Origin: [Empedobacter] haloabium
Lineage (GTDB): Bacteria; Pseudomonadota; Gammaproteobacteria; Burkholderiales; Burkholderiaceae_D
Length of the DNA: 64,000 nt
Reading direction: 5' to 3'
NCBI GenBank assembly: GCA_008011715.2
Contig: CP136508.1
Coordinates: forward strand, 6,138,001 to 6,202,000
The translations under genes and the position numbers were made by a program. Below, piece after piece: positions 27,923 through 37,219 of this stretch; position 1 is the stretch's first letter, and the number at the start of each line of letters is the position of its first letter. Under the pieces are notes generated by a model. It was given only the letters and a program-made list of their open reading frames with translations. It ran no database searches and was not told where the DNA came from.

Positions 27923-30900
27923 CTATGCCCGGCGGGCTTGCGGCCGGCGGCGCTGGCGCAAGCGCTGGAACAAGGCGGCCGAGCGCTGCCCCGCATAAGC
28001 GTGTTCCGCAGGGATGGCCAGATGCACCGAGGTGCCCTTGCCGGGAGCGGACAGCAGCGTGTATTGCGCCCCCAGGGCACGGGCGCGCTCGCCCATGCCG
28101 GCGATACCGTAATGGCCGGGCCGGCCTTCGCTCGACAACGCGGCCGGCATGCCGCAGCCGTCGTCGCGCACCAGCAAGGTCAGGCCGTCGCCACGGTAGT
28201 CGAGAATGAGCTCCACATGGCTGGCGCGGGCATGCCGCGCCGCATTGATCAGCGCTTCGCGCGCGATCGTCTGCACTTCGTCGCGCACGCGCGGCGTGAT
28301 CGCGCGCGCCTCGCCGTGGATGCTGGCCGTGAAGCGCTGCTGCAGCAGCACCGCGCCGTACTGCGCCAGCGCCTGTCCCAGTTCCTCCGGCTCGCCGGGC
28401 GCGCGCAGGTCGGCGATGCGGTCGCGTCCTTCCGACATCAGCTCGTCGGCCAGGTCCAGCGTCTGCTCGATCCGGGTACGCTGTTCGGATCCGGGCGGCA
28501 GGCCGCGCGCCTGCTGGTCGAACAGCATGACCAGGCCCTGCACGCTTTGCAGGAAGGTGTCGTGCAGCCCGCGCGCGATGCGTTCGCGTTCAGCCAGGCG
28601 CTCCTGCATCAGGTCCTGCAGCCGCGCGGTAAGGCGGCGCACGCGCAGCACGTACAGGCCGCCCAGCAGCAGCCCTGCCGACAGCACCGTCAAGGCCGTG
28701 AACCAGCCGGTTTCCACGAAGCGCGGCGGCACCACCAGCGCCAGCGTGGCGCCGTCCTCGTTCCACACGCCGTCTTCGTTGGCGGCGATGACACGGAAGC
28801 GGTAGCTGCCCGGTCCCAGGTTGGTATAGACAGCCTCGCGGCGCGTGCCGGCCTCCTGCCAGCGCTCGTCGAAACCCTCCAGGCGGTAGCGAAAGCGCAC
28901 CCGCTCCGGCATGGCCAGGCTGGGCGCCGTGTAGGCGATGCGCAGGTTGCGGCTGCCGACCGGCAGGCGCACCTCGTCCTGGGCCGGATAGCTGGCGTCG
29001 CCCGCGCGCACGGACAGCAGCTGCACCGGCGGCGCCAGGGCATTGCGGGCGATCCCCGCCGGGTCGAGGCTGGCCACCTCGCTGGCGGTGGCGAACCACA
29101 GGCGGCCGTCCGCGCTTTGCGTCAGCGAAGGCAAGGGGCGCAGCTGCTCGGCACTGCCGACCAAGCCATCCAGGGCATCGAAGCGCTCATACGGCAACGG
29201 CCGCGCGGGTTCGCGCAACAAGCGCTCGACATCGGGTGCGGCGACGCGGCCGATGCCGTCCGCACCGTGCAGCCACAATTCACCGGTGCGGGTGCGCACG
29301 AGACCTGAAATACCGCGCAGCGGTCGTTCTCCGGCCGGTGTCACGTGGTGCCAGCGCCGGCCGTCGAACCACGCCAGCCCGTTCTGCCCGCCGGCCCAGA
29401 CCCGCGGGCCGTCCGGCAGCAGCACCTGGACATGCCCCAGCTGCAGGCCCTGTGCGGCACCGAACACGCGCACGCGCCCGGCTTCGATCAGCGCGATCCG
29501 ATTGCGCTGGTAGCCAGCCCAGACCCGACCCGCATCGTCGGTCGCGAGGGACATCGCATACCCGTCCGGCAGGCCGGCCACGTCACCGTCCTTGCGCCAG
29601 CGGCTGCCGTCGATCCGGAACACGCCGGCGCCCGGCAGCGAAATCCACATGCGCCCGTTGTGGTCGACCGTCATGGCCTGGGTATCGCGATCGCCCAGGC
29701 CAGACGGATGTGGCAGTTGGGTCAGCGTGCCGGCCGCGCTCCGGCGCCAGCGCGCCTTGCGGTCGGCGAACCACAACGTGCCATCGGGTGCACGGTAGCT
29801 GCAGGTCAGCTCGAGCTGGCCCAAGGTCTCGCGTGCGCCGGCCACGGTGTAGCGCCGCAGCGCCTGGCGCCGGTCGCCGATGATGACGCCATCCCCGTCG
29901 CCGATCACGCCCGGCCGGTCGAATGGCGTTGCCACCGGCACGCCGTGGAGGCGGGTGCGGCGCAGGCGATCCAGGCCGGCCGAGGTGCCGACCCACAGGT
30001 TGCCCTCGCGGTCTTCGAACGCCGTCTGCGGCAGCGGCCCGCTCATGCCGTTCGCCTTGCTCAGCTGCAGTGCGCCGGCCGCGCTGCCGACATACGGCGG
30101 CTTGCGCAGCTCCAGCGCATTGACCTTCAGGATCCACATATTGCCGGCGCGGTCGAACAGCGCGCCATTGCCACCGAGTTCGGCGCGCGGCGCCGGATTG
30201 CCGGGCGGCGCATCGGCCAGCACGCGATAGTGCTTGTCGATGCCGTCCGATCCCCAGATGGTGCCGTCCGGCGCTTCGGCCATGGCCATCAGGTCGAGAT
30301 AGGGCCATGCGCGCCGGTAGCCCAGCGCGCCGGGATCGCGCAGGTAGATCCCGCCCGCCACCGATACCCACTGCCGGCCGTCGCGGCCAAACAGCACCTG
30401 TCGGGTGCTCGCTTCGGGCAGGCCCTCGGCCCGGCCGACACGACGAAACCGCGCGGCGCCCGGCGCCAGGTGTCCGAGTCCGGTCGCTGTGGCGACCCAG
30501 ACGCCGCCATCCGGGCCTTCCGTCATCGTCAGCACGGTGCCGGAAGGCAGCCCGTCCGCCGTCGTGAACAAGCGCATGCGGCCGCGGTCGAACATGCTGA
30601 CACCGCCGAAGCGGTCGCCGACCCACAGGCGACCGTCGCGTGTCGCCAGCAGGGCCAGGGGGCTGGTCGACGGCAGGCGATGGCCCTGCACGCTGTCCAT
30701 GCGCTGGAAATCGACGCCGTCGAAGCGGAACAGGCCGTTGGGCGAGCTGACCCACAGCCAGCCATCGGGCGTCTGGGTGAACTGGACGACATCGGCCGGC
30801 GCGCCGCGCTGGCCGTTCCAGGAAGTGTGGGCGTACTCGCCCAGTTGATGGGTGGCGGCGCTGGTCGGCAGGGACAGGGCGAGAAACGCCAGCAGCGCGG

Positions 30901-30925
30901 CGCGGCGCAGCAGGGGCAACGCCAT
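27923..30925 (-). CDS. Sensor histidine kinase with periplasmic beta-propeller and Y_Y_Y domain
   Basis: This 1000-residue membrane kinase has a signal sequence (LLAFLALSLPTSA), a long periplasmic region of repeated blades ending in W-hydrophobic-G (TPDGWLWVSSPNGLFRFDG, EDREGNLWVGTSAGLDRLRR), and a Y_Y_Y domain (RFRYRLEGFDERWQEAGTRR). One membrane helix (TALTVLSAGLLLGGLYVLRV) precedes the HisKA_3 box ERIARGLHDTFLQSVQGLV with the phosphorylated histidine, and an HATPase domain (LLVRDDGCGMP). I prefer the ATG at 30925; the longer reading uses TTG at 30943. The likely output is the NarL-type regulator at 26177-26809. The ligand may be a carbohydrate or other extracellular compound, by analogy only. 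Confidence 0.92.
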   Translation of the reverse strand: MALPLLRRAALLAFLALSLPTSAATHQLGEYAHTSWNGQRGAPADVVQFTQTPDGWLWVSSPNGLFRFDGVDFQRMDSVQGHRLPSTSPLALLATRDGRLWVGDRFGGVSMFDRGRMRLFTTADGLPSGTVLTMTEGPDGGVWVATATGLGHLAPGAARFRRVGRAEGLPEASTRQVLFGRDGRQWVSVAGGIYLRDPGALGYRRAWPYLDLMAMAEAPDGTIWGSDGIDKHYRVLADAPPGNPAPRAELGGNGALFDRAGNMWILKVNALELRKPPYVGSAAGALQLSKANGMSGPLPQTAFEDREGNLWVGTSAGLDRLRRTRLHGVPVATPFDRPGVIGDGDGVIIGDRRQALRRYTVAGARETLGQLELTCSYRAPDGTLWFADRKARWRRSAAGTLTQLPHPSGLGDRDTQAMTVDHNGRMWISLPGAGVFRIDGSRWRKDGDVAGLPDGYAMSLATDDAGRVWAGYQRNRIALIEAGRVRVFGAAQGLQLGHVQVLLPDGPRVWAGGQNGLAWFDGRRWHHVTPAGERPLRGISGLVRTRTGELWLHGADGIGRVAAPDVERLLREPARPLPYERFDALDGLVGSAEQLRPLPSLTQSADGRLWFATASEVASLDPAGIARNALAPPVQLLSVRAGDASYPAQDEVRLPVGSRNLRIAYTAPSLAMPERVRFRYRLEGFDERWQEAGTRREAVYTNLGPGSYRFRVIAANEDGVWNEDGATLALVVPPRFVETGWFTALTVLSAGLLLGGLYVLRVRRLTARLQDLMQERLAERERIARGLHDTFLQSVQGLVMLFDQQARGLPPGSEQRTRIEQTLDLADELMSEGRDRIADLRAPGEPEELGQALAQYGAVLLQQRFTASIHGEARAITPRVRDEVQTIAREALINAARHARASHVELILDYRGDGLTLLVRDDGCGMPAALSSEGRPGHYGIAGMGERARALGAQYTLLSAPGKGTSVHLAIPAEHAYAGQRSAALFQRLRQRRRPQARRA

Positions 30926-31092
30926 CGTTACCGCCGCGCGCAAGGCTGGCGCGGGACCGCAGTGTTCATCGAGCCAGATTCAAGTGGTTGCCGATACCGG
31001 ACGGGGAGGAGGCGCGCTGCCAGGGCAGCGCGAGAATTGCCGGGATTATAAAGGCGTGGGACAACACACGTACAGGCAGGCGCGTGCCGGCT

Positions 31093-31671
31093 TTACTTGG
31101 CCGCCACCGCCTCGACCTGGATGCGCAGCGCCACATCCATCGAGAAACCGTAGTCCTTGCCGGCCGTGAGGCCGAAGTCCGCGCGGTTGAAGGTGGCGGC
31201 GGCATCGGCGCCGCACAGCTCGCGCTTGAGCATCGGGTGCGGGATGCACTTGAACTTGTTCAGTTTCAGCGCGACCGGCTTCGTCACGCCATGCAGGGTC
31301 AGCTCGCCCAGCACCTCGGTCGGCGCGCCGGCGTTGAAGCCGGTCAGCTTGCCGCGGTAGTGGGCGGTGCCGCCGAAGCGGGCGACGTCGAAGAAGTCCT
31401 TGCCGCGTGCCCATTCGTTGAGGGCATCGTTGCCGAAGTCGATGCTGGCCAGATCGATGTCGATATCGACGTGGCCGCTGCCCGCTTCGCGGTCCAGCAC
31501 GACCTTGCCGCTGTTCTTGTTGATCTTGCCGCGCCAGACCGAGATGCCCATGTGGTCGGCCTCGAAGCTGGGGAAGGTGTGGGTCGGATCGATGTCGTAC
31601 GTCACGGGGGCGGCAAAGGCACTGGCGCTGGCGCTGGCCAGCATCAATGTGAACAGCAGGCTGTTTTTCAT
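31093..31671 (-). CDS. YceI-family periplasmic protein
   Basis: The 192-residue protein has a signal peptide (LLFTLMLASASASAFA) and a YceI lipocalin-like barrel that binds polyisoprenoid lipids in structurally studied members. Signatures seen are YDIDPTHTFPSFEADHMGIS, the FGNDALNEWARGKDFFDVAR segment and LTLHGVTKPVALKL. The start at 31671 is the methionine of the signal peptide. It stands alone between the propeller kinase and a small secreted protein. Confidence 0.92.
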   Translation of the reverse strand: MKNSLLFTLMLASASASAFAAPVTYDIDPTHTFPSFEADHMGISVWRGKINKNSGKVVLDREAGSGHVDIDIDLASIDFGNDALNEWARGKDFFDVARFGGTAHYRGKLTGFNAGAPTEVLGELTLHGVTKPVALKLNKFKCIPHPMLKRELCGADAAATFNRADFGLTAGKDYGFSMDVALRIQVEAVAAK

Positions 31672-31735
31672 GCGGCGTCTCCGGGTCACAGGGGATGCAA
31701 TACTGTGACCCGGGGTGGCGCCGGCTGTCAAGCCT

Positions 31736-32233
31736 TCAGCGCTGGTACTTCAGCGCGATCCGGAACGGGAATTCCTGCGTGCAGGGCTGGCCATGGCACA
31801 GGGCCGGCTTGTACTGCTCCACCACCAGCAGGTTGCTGAGCAGCTGCGTCATCTCCGGCGTGGCCGATTCGTAGATGCGCACCTCGATGGCCTTGCCGTC
31901 CGGGCCGACGATGACGCCGGCGTCGAATTTACCCTCCAGGTGCGTGCGGCCCTGCAGCTGCCCGACGGTGCGGAACAGCCGTTTCAGGCCGTGCTTCGGG
32001 TAGGGCGGCTCGTCGTCCGGCCCCATGCGCTCATAGTGCGCGCGCAGACGTGCTTTTTCCGCCTCGGTCAGTTCGGCATAGGTTTTCTCGAACGGCAGGA
32101 AGCCGGTGGCGGCGTCGCGCCGCAGGTGGCTACCTGTGGGCGCGTCGTCCTTCAATTTGTAGGCCTGCTGCGCGGGCGCGCTGCCAATCGCAAGCAGCAG
32201 TAGTGCCACGGCAACGGTGAGATAAGTGCGCAC
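31736..32233 (-). CDS. Secreted protein with TonB C-terminal-like domain
   Basis: The 165-residue product starts at GTG 32233 with a signal peptide (LTVAVALLLLAIGSAPAQQA). A middle region (KTYAELTEAEKARLRAHYER) precedes a C-terminal fold resembling the TonB/TolA C-terminal domain (AGVIVGPDGKAIEVRIYESA) with two cysteines (ALCHGQPCTQEFPF). There is no N-terminal proline-rich spacer, so it is not a full TonB. A function cannot be assigned. Confidence 0.75.
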   Translation of the reverse strand: MRTYLTVAVALLLLAIGSAPAQQAYKLKDDAPTGSHLRRDAATGFLPFEKTYAELTEAEKARLRAHYERMGPDDEPPYPKHGLKRLFRTVGQLQGRTHLEGKFDAGVIVGPDGKAIEVRIYESATPEMTQLLSNLLVVEQYKPALCHGQPCTQEFPFRIALKYQR

Positions 32234-32311
32234 GCTCGATCCCCAAAAGCCTGTTTATACCGTAAGAGGGAGGGCGCAAAGCTCACCGATTGTCACGAGC
32301 CTGACATTTTT

Positions 32312-32932
32312 TCAGCTCCGCGCGCGCCGGTTCGACAGGTAGACGTTATCGGGCGCCAGCGCCACGCCGCCCGCAGCCGCCGCCTCCCACTGGCCGGTGC
32401 TGCACACGGCGGCGAAGTTCGAGTGAAACACCGTGCAAAACACACGATGGATCTCCTCGGCGCTGGCGCGGCCGCCGTCGTTCGCGTACGGCAGCGCGCC
32501 GGTGGCATCGGCCAGCACTTCGACCTTCAGGCCCCGGTGCGACGCTTCGTACACGGTGGCGGCATCGCAGTTGTGCGTCATGTAGCCGACGATCGTCAGC
32601 GTGTCGATCGCGTGCTGCTCCAGCCACTGCGCCAGGTCGGTGCCGGCAAACACGCTGGCCTTGGTCTTGTGGACCAGGTGGTCGCGCGGCAGCGCGGCGA
32701 TTTCCTCGCGCAGCTGCCAGCCGGGAGAACCTTGCGCGAATACGGGCGAGGTGGCGGGGCCGCCGTGCTGCACGACGACGACCGGGATGCCGGCCGCATG
32801 GGCGGTGCGCATCGCCTGCACGATATTCGGCAGCGAGGTCGTGACAGGCGGGTATTCGATCGGCAGGTTGCCGGTGAAATATTCGTTCTGCACGTCGATG
32901 ACGAGCAGGGCGCGGCGCGGGGCGGTGGACAT
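32312..32932 (-). CDS. Isochorismatase-family cysteine hydrolase
   Basis: The 206-residue cytosolic enzyme has the family triad: Asp in RALLVIDVQNEYFTG, Lys in DHLVHKTKASVFAGTDL, and Cys in IVGYMTHNCDAATVYEA, preceded by the expected cis-peptide region. Members act as nicotinamidases, carbamoylases or isochorismatases; which applies is not clear. The start at 32932 has an AAGGAG site. It is divergent from the GlxA-type regulator (33028), with 95 bases between them, suggesting that the regulator controls this hydrolase. Confidence 0.9.
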   Translation of the reverse strand: MSTAPRRALLVIDVQNEYFTGNLPIEYPPVTTSLPNIVQAMRTAHAAGIPVVVVQHGGPATSPVFAQGSPGWQLREEIAALPRDHLVHKTKASVFAGTDLAQWLEQHAIDTLTIVGYMTHNCDAATVYEASHRGLKVEVLADATGALPYANDGGRASAEEIHRVFCTVFHSNFAAVCSTGQWEAAAAGGVALAPDNVYLSNRRARS

Positions 32933-33027
32933 CGTGATCTCCTTGATGGGTGGCAGTGACGTCATTGTGGCTCCGTGGCCGCGGCGCCGACAGTGGCCCG
33001 AAGGCCAGTCATCGCTATAATCGGGCC

Positions 33028-33981
33028 ATGGACATTATCCGCATCGCCGTCGTCGCGTTCGACGGCATCACACCCTTCCACCTGTCGGTGCCGTGCCTGG
33101 TATTCGGCAGCGCTGACGCCGGCCTGGCGTCGTTCGACGTGACCGTGTGCGCAGCCAGCACCGGTTCCCTGCGCACCTCGGCCGGCTTCGCCATCGCGGT
33201 CGAAAGCGATTTACGAGCACTGGCCGATGCCGCCATCGTCGTGGTGCCGTCCTGGCACGACGACTATCGCCCGGCGCCACCGGCGCTGCTGGACGCGCTG
33301 CGGGCCGCGCACGGCCGTGGCGCCCGCATCGTCGGCCTGTGCCTGGGCGCCTTCGTGCTGGCCGAGGCGGGACTGCTGGACGGCCGCGGCGCCACCACGC
33401 ACTGGGCCAGCGCGGCCGAACTGGCGCGGCGCCATCCGCGCGTGCGCGTCGATGCGGACGTGCTGTACGTCGACGGGGGCGGCGTGCTCACCTCCGCCGG
33501 CGTCGCCGCTGGGCTGGATTGCTCGCTGCACCTGCTGCGCCAGCTGGCCGGCGCCGAGGTGGCGAACCGGGTGGCGCGCCGCCTGCTGGTGGCGCCGCAC
33601 CGCGCCGGCGGCCAGGCCCAGTTCATCGAGCGCCCGGTGCCGGCGGCAGGACAGGGCGGACGCTTCGCGCAGGTGCTGGAGTGGGTGCTGGCGCACCTGG
33701 CGCAGGAGCACAGCATCGACGCACTGGCCGAGCGGGCCGCCATGAGCCGGCGCAATTTCACGCGTCACTTCCGCCAGAGCACGGGCACGTCGTTCAAGCA
33801 ATGGCTGCTGGGCCAGCGGCTGGCCCAGGCCCAGCTGCTGCTGGAAAGCGGGGACACGCCGGTCGAACTGGTGGCGCAAGCGGCCGGCTTCGGCTCGGCG
33901 CTGTCGCTGCGCCAGCATTTCCGCGCCGCGTTCCAGACCTCGCCGTCGCAGTACCGCAAGCAGTTCCGCGCAGCGGCCTGA
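33028..33981 (+). CDS. GlxA-family AraC-type regulator with DJ-1/PfpI domain
   Basis: This 317-residue regulator has an N-terminal glutaminase-like DJ-1/PfpI domain (IRIAVVAFDGITPFHLSVPC, GARIVGLCLGAFVLAEAG with the nucleophile-elbow cysteine) and a C-terminal AraC helix-turn-helix pair (IDALAERAAMSRRNFTRHFR, PVELVAQAAGFGSALSLRQH). The ATG at 33028 is chosen since the DJ-1 fold begins there. It is divergent from the isochorismatase-like hydrolase, its probable target, and converges with the halogenase gene leaving only 3 bases between the stops. Confidence 0.93.
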   Translation: MDIIRIAVVAFDGITPFHLSVPCLVFGSADAGLASFDVTVCAASTGSLRTSAGFAIAVESDLRALADAAIVVVPSWHDDYRPAPPALLDALRAAHGRGARIVGLCLGAFVLAEAGLLDGRGATTHWASAAELARRHPRVRVDADVLYVDGGGVLTSAGVAAGLDCSLHLLRQLAGAEVANRVARRLLVAPHRAGGQAQFIERPVPAAGQGGRFAQVLEWVLAHLAQEHSIDALAERAAMSRRNFTRHFRQSTGTSFKQWLLGQRLAQAQLLLESGDTPVELVAQAAGFGSALSLRQHFRAAFQTSPSQYRKQFRAAA

Positions 33982-33984
33982 GAC

Positions 33985-35487
33985 TCACCAGCCGGTACCG
34001 GCGCAGTACTGCTGCACGTACTGCTGGTGCGACGGCAGTTGCGCCACCGTGCGCTCGATCGACGTCGCCATCGAGCCGAGGAAGTGGGCCAGCTCGTCGT
34101 CCCCCATCAGGTCCGCCGTTTGATGGTGCTGGCGCGGATGGATGCCCTGGCCCAGCATCACCTGGATCCAGCTGTTCTCGGCGAACAGCTCGTTGGGAAT
34201 GCGGAACACGCGGCCGGTCTCGCGGAACAGGTCGATGCGGTGGCGCAGCGAGGCGGGGACCGGCATGCTGGCGGCGTCGCGCCAATATGGCGTGTCGCGC
34301 CGGTTCGTCACGTGATAGTGCAGGATGATGAAGTCGCGAATGTGGTGGATTTCCGTTTCCGCCTGCTTGTTGTATTCGTCGACGTCGGCCTGGCTGATGC
34401 CGTCGGTGGGGAACATCTGCATCAGGCGGATGATGCCGCGCTGGATCAAATGGATGCTGGTCGACTCGATCGGCTCCAAAAAGCCGCTGGCCAGGCCGAT
34501 GGCGACGCAGTTGCCCTTCCAGGTCTGCTGGCGCTGGCCCGGCTTGAAGCGGATGATCCGCGGCGTCATCAGGGGTTCGCCTTCGACGTTGGCCTGCAAG
34601 GTGCGGATGGCCGTGTCGTCGTCCGTGTAGCGGCTCGAATAGACGATGCCGTTGCCGACGCGGTGCTGCAGCGGAATGCGCCACTGCCAGCCCGACTCGC
34701 GCGCGATCGAGCGCGTCAGCGGGATCGCGTCGCCCACCGATTTCGTTTGCAGCGCCGCCGCGCTGTCGTTGAACAGCCAGTGCGACCAGTCCTCGTAGCC
34801 GACGCCCATCGTCTCGCCGATCAGGAGGGCGCGAAAGCCCGTGCAGTCGATGAACAGGTCGCCTTCCAGCTCCACGCCGGAGTCGAGCCGCAGCGCGCGG
34901 ATGTCGCCGCAGATCAGGTCCTTGCGCACTTCGGCGATCTTGCCTTCCACGCGCTGTACGCCGTAGCGCTCCGAAAAGCGCCGCAGGAATTTGGCGTAGC
35001 GGCCCGCGTCCATGTGGTAGGCGTAGTTCATGCCGTTTTTCGGCAGGTGGGCAAAGCGGTTGTGCAGCGATGCCTTCAGCTCCAGGCAGTAGTCGCCGTA
35101 GTCGCCGGCCAGGCCGCGCTCGCGGCCCTTGTGCCAGAAGTGCTGGAAGCCGGCCGTCCAGTGGTCCGTTCCCGTCGTGCCGAACGAGTGGATGTAATCC
35201 TCGCCCACGTTGCGCCAGTTCTCGAAGCTGATGCCAAGCTTGAACGTGGCCATCGTCTCGGCCATGAATTCGCGCTCGTCGATTTCGAGCAGGTGGTGGA
35301 AGTTCATCAGGGTGGGAATCGTCGCCTCGCCCACGCCAACGGTGCCGATCTCGTCGGATTCGATCAGCTTGATGTCGAGCAGCTTGCCCAGCGATTTCGA
35401 CAATCCCGCCGCCACCATCCAGCCGGCCGTGCCGCCGCCGGCGATGACGACCTTGCGGATCGGGCGCTGCGCTCTGGTCTGTTCCAC
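33985..35487 (-). CDS. Tryptophan halogenase-family flavoprotein (first of two)
   Basis: The 500-residue protein belongs to the flavin-dependent halogenases, which use FADH2, oxygen and halide to halogenate aromatic substrates. The FAD site GGGTAGW is at 17-23, the catalytic lysine is Lys83 (TFKLGISF), the WxWxIP motif is intact as GWQWRIP near residue 266, and the conserved glutamate lies in SGFLEPIEST. It is the last gene of the locus following the TonB receptor, 24 bases after the cupin-like gene. Related genes in glycan-uptake loci of other proteobacteria have no agreed physiological role, so activity on free tryptophan should not be assumed. Confidence 0.9.
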   Translation of the reverse strand: MEQTRAQRPIRKVVIAGGGTAGWMVAAGLSKSLGKLLDIKLIESDEIGTVGVGEATIPTLMNFHHLLEIDEREFMAETMATFKLGISFENWRNVGEDYIHSFGTTGTDHWTAGFQHFWHKGRERGLAGDYGDYCLELKASLHNRFAHLPKNGMNYAYHMDAGRYAKFLRRFSERYGVQRVEGKIAEVRKDLICGDIRALRLDSGVELEGDLFIDCTGFRALLIGETMGVGYEDWSHWLFNDSAAALQTKSVGDAIPLTRSIARESGWQWRIPLQHRVGNGIVYSSRYTDDDTAIRTLQANVEGEPLMTPRIIRFKPGQRQQTWKGNCVAIGLASGFLEPIESTSIHLIQRGIIRLMQMFPTDGISQADVDEYNKQAETEIHHIRDFIILHYHVTNRRDTPYWRDAASMPVPASLRHRIDLFRETGRVFRIPNELFAENSWIQVMLGQGIHPRQHHQTADLMGDDELAHFLGSMATSIERTVAQLPSHQQYVQQYCAGTGW

Positions 35488-35511
35488 GATAGTCTCCTCT
35501 GCTTTTTTATA

Positions 35512-36513
35512 TCAGCGGTTCATCCGCTTGAGTAATTGGGCGCGCAGCGCCCGCGTGGCATCCGCGTCCAGTGGCCCCAGCACGCGCCGGGCCGCCGGCG
35601 GGATATGCGCCGCGGTATGTTCGTCCGCGTCGAACACGTAATGGTCGAATAACTGGCGCCACGCGGCGCGCTGGGCGGGCGGCAGGTCGCGTACCGTCAT
35701 GATGGCGTGCATCAGCGCGCTGGTCGGCGTGTCCATGTAGCCGGGCGACTGCCGCCACCAGTAGTTGACCAGCACATTGAAGCGTTCCAGCGCCTCGACG
35801 TGGTGCCACCACATGCTGGGAATGAACAGCGCGTCGCCCGGTTCCAGTTCCGCCACCTGGCCGTGCGGCAGCGCGTCGGCGAATCGCGGGAAACGCTCGA
35901 AATCGGGCTGGCGGAAGTCGACCAGGCTGATGGCCTGGCCGGCCGGCGTGAAATCGAGCGGGCCGATATACAGGTTCTCCAACTGCTCGGGCGGGAACAA
36001 GGTAAAGCGGCGGCGTCCGGCCGCCACGCAGGCCAGGTTGTCCGGCAGATCGTAGTGGGCGGCGATGCGGGTGCGGTTGCCGATCCAGATGCTGGCCAGC
36101 GCATCGCGGCCCTGCAGGTCGACGTCGTTTTCGGACCGGAACCCCGGCAGGCAGCTGTCGATCGTGGTCGAGCCCACGTAGATGGCAGGCGGGTGCTCGT
36201 CGTCGCGGTGCTCTTCCAATTCCGCCAGCACGCCATCGAGCCTCACGTTGGCGGGGAAAAAATTAAAGCCGGACAGGTCGTCGTTGTAGAAAAAGCGCCC
36301 GTCGATCTCGGGTCGGCCCAGCATCGCGACGACGTTCATGCCCTGGTAGAAGCGGCGCAGGTAGCTGGACGCGGCCTGCTGCGACGCGCGCGCTGCCCGC
36401 ACCAGCGGCCAGTCGGCCACCAGGCCGCGCAGCACCAGCGGCTGCGTCGACTCCAGGATGCGCGGCGTCAGCTCGCCCGGGCGGACGCCATGCAGTTCAG
36501 CGACCGGCAGCAT
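35512..36513 (-). CDS. Cupin-like (JmjC-type) domain protein
   Basis: The 333-residue protein is a cupin-8/JmjC-like protein related to Fe(II)/2-oxoglutarate hydroxylases such as FIH. The metal-binding HxD is visible in IAAHYDLPDN, followed by GRRRFTLFPPEQLENLYIGP and the distal histidines in PSMWWHHVEALERFN. Hydroxylation of a protein or small molecule is plausible but unproven. Its start overlaps the end of the SapC gene by 17 bases, which implies coupled translation within the locus. Confidence 0.9.
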   Translation of the reverse strand: MLPVAELHGVRPGELTPRILESTQPLVLRGLVADWPLVRAARASQQAASSYLRRFYQGMNVVAMLGRPEIDGRFFYNDDLSGFNFFPANVRLDGVLAELEEHRDDEHPPAIYVGSTTIDSCLPGFRSENDVDLQGRDALASIWIGNRTRIAAHYDLPDNLACVAAGRRRFTLFPPEQLENLYIGPLDFTPAGQAISLVDFRQPDFERFPRFADALPHGQVAELEPGDALFIPSMWWHHVEALERFNVLVNYWWRQSPGYMDTPTSALMHAIMTVRDLPPAQRAAWRQLFDHYVFDADEHTAAHIPPAARRVLGPLDADATRALRAQLLKRMNR

Positions 36514-37204
36514 GGGCGCGGTTCTTGCGGCCGATCAGGGCACGGAACTGCGACAGCGAGGCGATCGCCATGTACACCGCTTGCAGGTGGCCGGCCTGGT
36601 GCAGGCGGGCCAGCGCGGCGCCGTCCAGCGCGGCCAGGCGTTCCTCGTGGATCGTGTAGAAGCCGGCCAGGCGGTTCTGCGAGCCGTCCTCGAGTTCGAT
36701 GTCGAACGTAAAACCCTCCAGCAGCTCGTGCCGCAGCAGCGCTTCGACGAACGCCGGCAGGCTTTGCATGCCCTGGTGGATCGTCAGCAGCACGGAATTG
36801 ATGCGCTCCAGGTATTCGGTGACGCCGCCGTGCGGCAGGAACACCGCTTCGCCCGTGCGGCCCACGCGCGGATGGTCGAGGTCCACGTGCACCATCAGCT
36901 CTTCGCCCTGGCGCCCGATCAGGAAGGGCTGCCGCTCGATCATCAGCGGCACCTCCGGCGCATCCCAACCGTCTTCACCCAGGAACAGGTTCTCGCCTTG
37001 CTGGAAGCCGAACAGCGCGACCGGTTCGAACGACGTGCCGTCGTCGCTCTTGCGGAACACGATCGGGTAGTAGGCCTGCAGCGTGCGGAACTCGGCCGGG
37101 AACGTGGTGGCGAACATCACGTTGTCGCCCAGCGCGGCGCGGCGCTCGGTGGCGATGTGCAGGTCCTTGTGCTGGACGTTATTGAGCAGTACGGGATTGG
37201 GCAT
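36497..37204 (-). CDS. SapC-family protein
   Basis: This 235-residue protein belongs to the SapC family (DUF1971-free, cytosolic type), named after a Campylobacter S-layer locus but widespread next to TonB receptor genes. The start NPVLLNNVQHKDLHIATERR and the ALFGFQQGENLFLGEDGWD and DHPRVGRTGEAVFLPHGGVT segments are typical. No signal peptide is seen. It lies between a halogenase-like gene and the cupin-like gene, 15 bases after the former, so it belongs to the same operon. Function unknown. Confidence 0.87.
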   Translation of the reverse strand: MPNPVLLNNVQHKDLHIATERRAALGDNVMFATTFPAEFRTLQAYYPIVFRKSDDGTSFEPVALFGFQQGENLFLGEDGWDAPEVPLMIERQPFLIGRQGEELMVHVDLDHPRVGRTGEAVFLPHGGVTEYLERINSVLLTIHQGMQSLPAFVEALLRHELLEGFTFDIELEDGSQNRLAGFYTIHEERLAALDGAALARLHQAGHLQAVYMAIASLSQFRALIGRKNRAHAAGR

Positions 37205-37219
37205 GGTGTCTCGTGTGTT

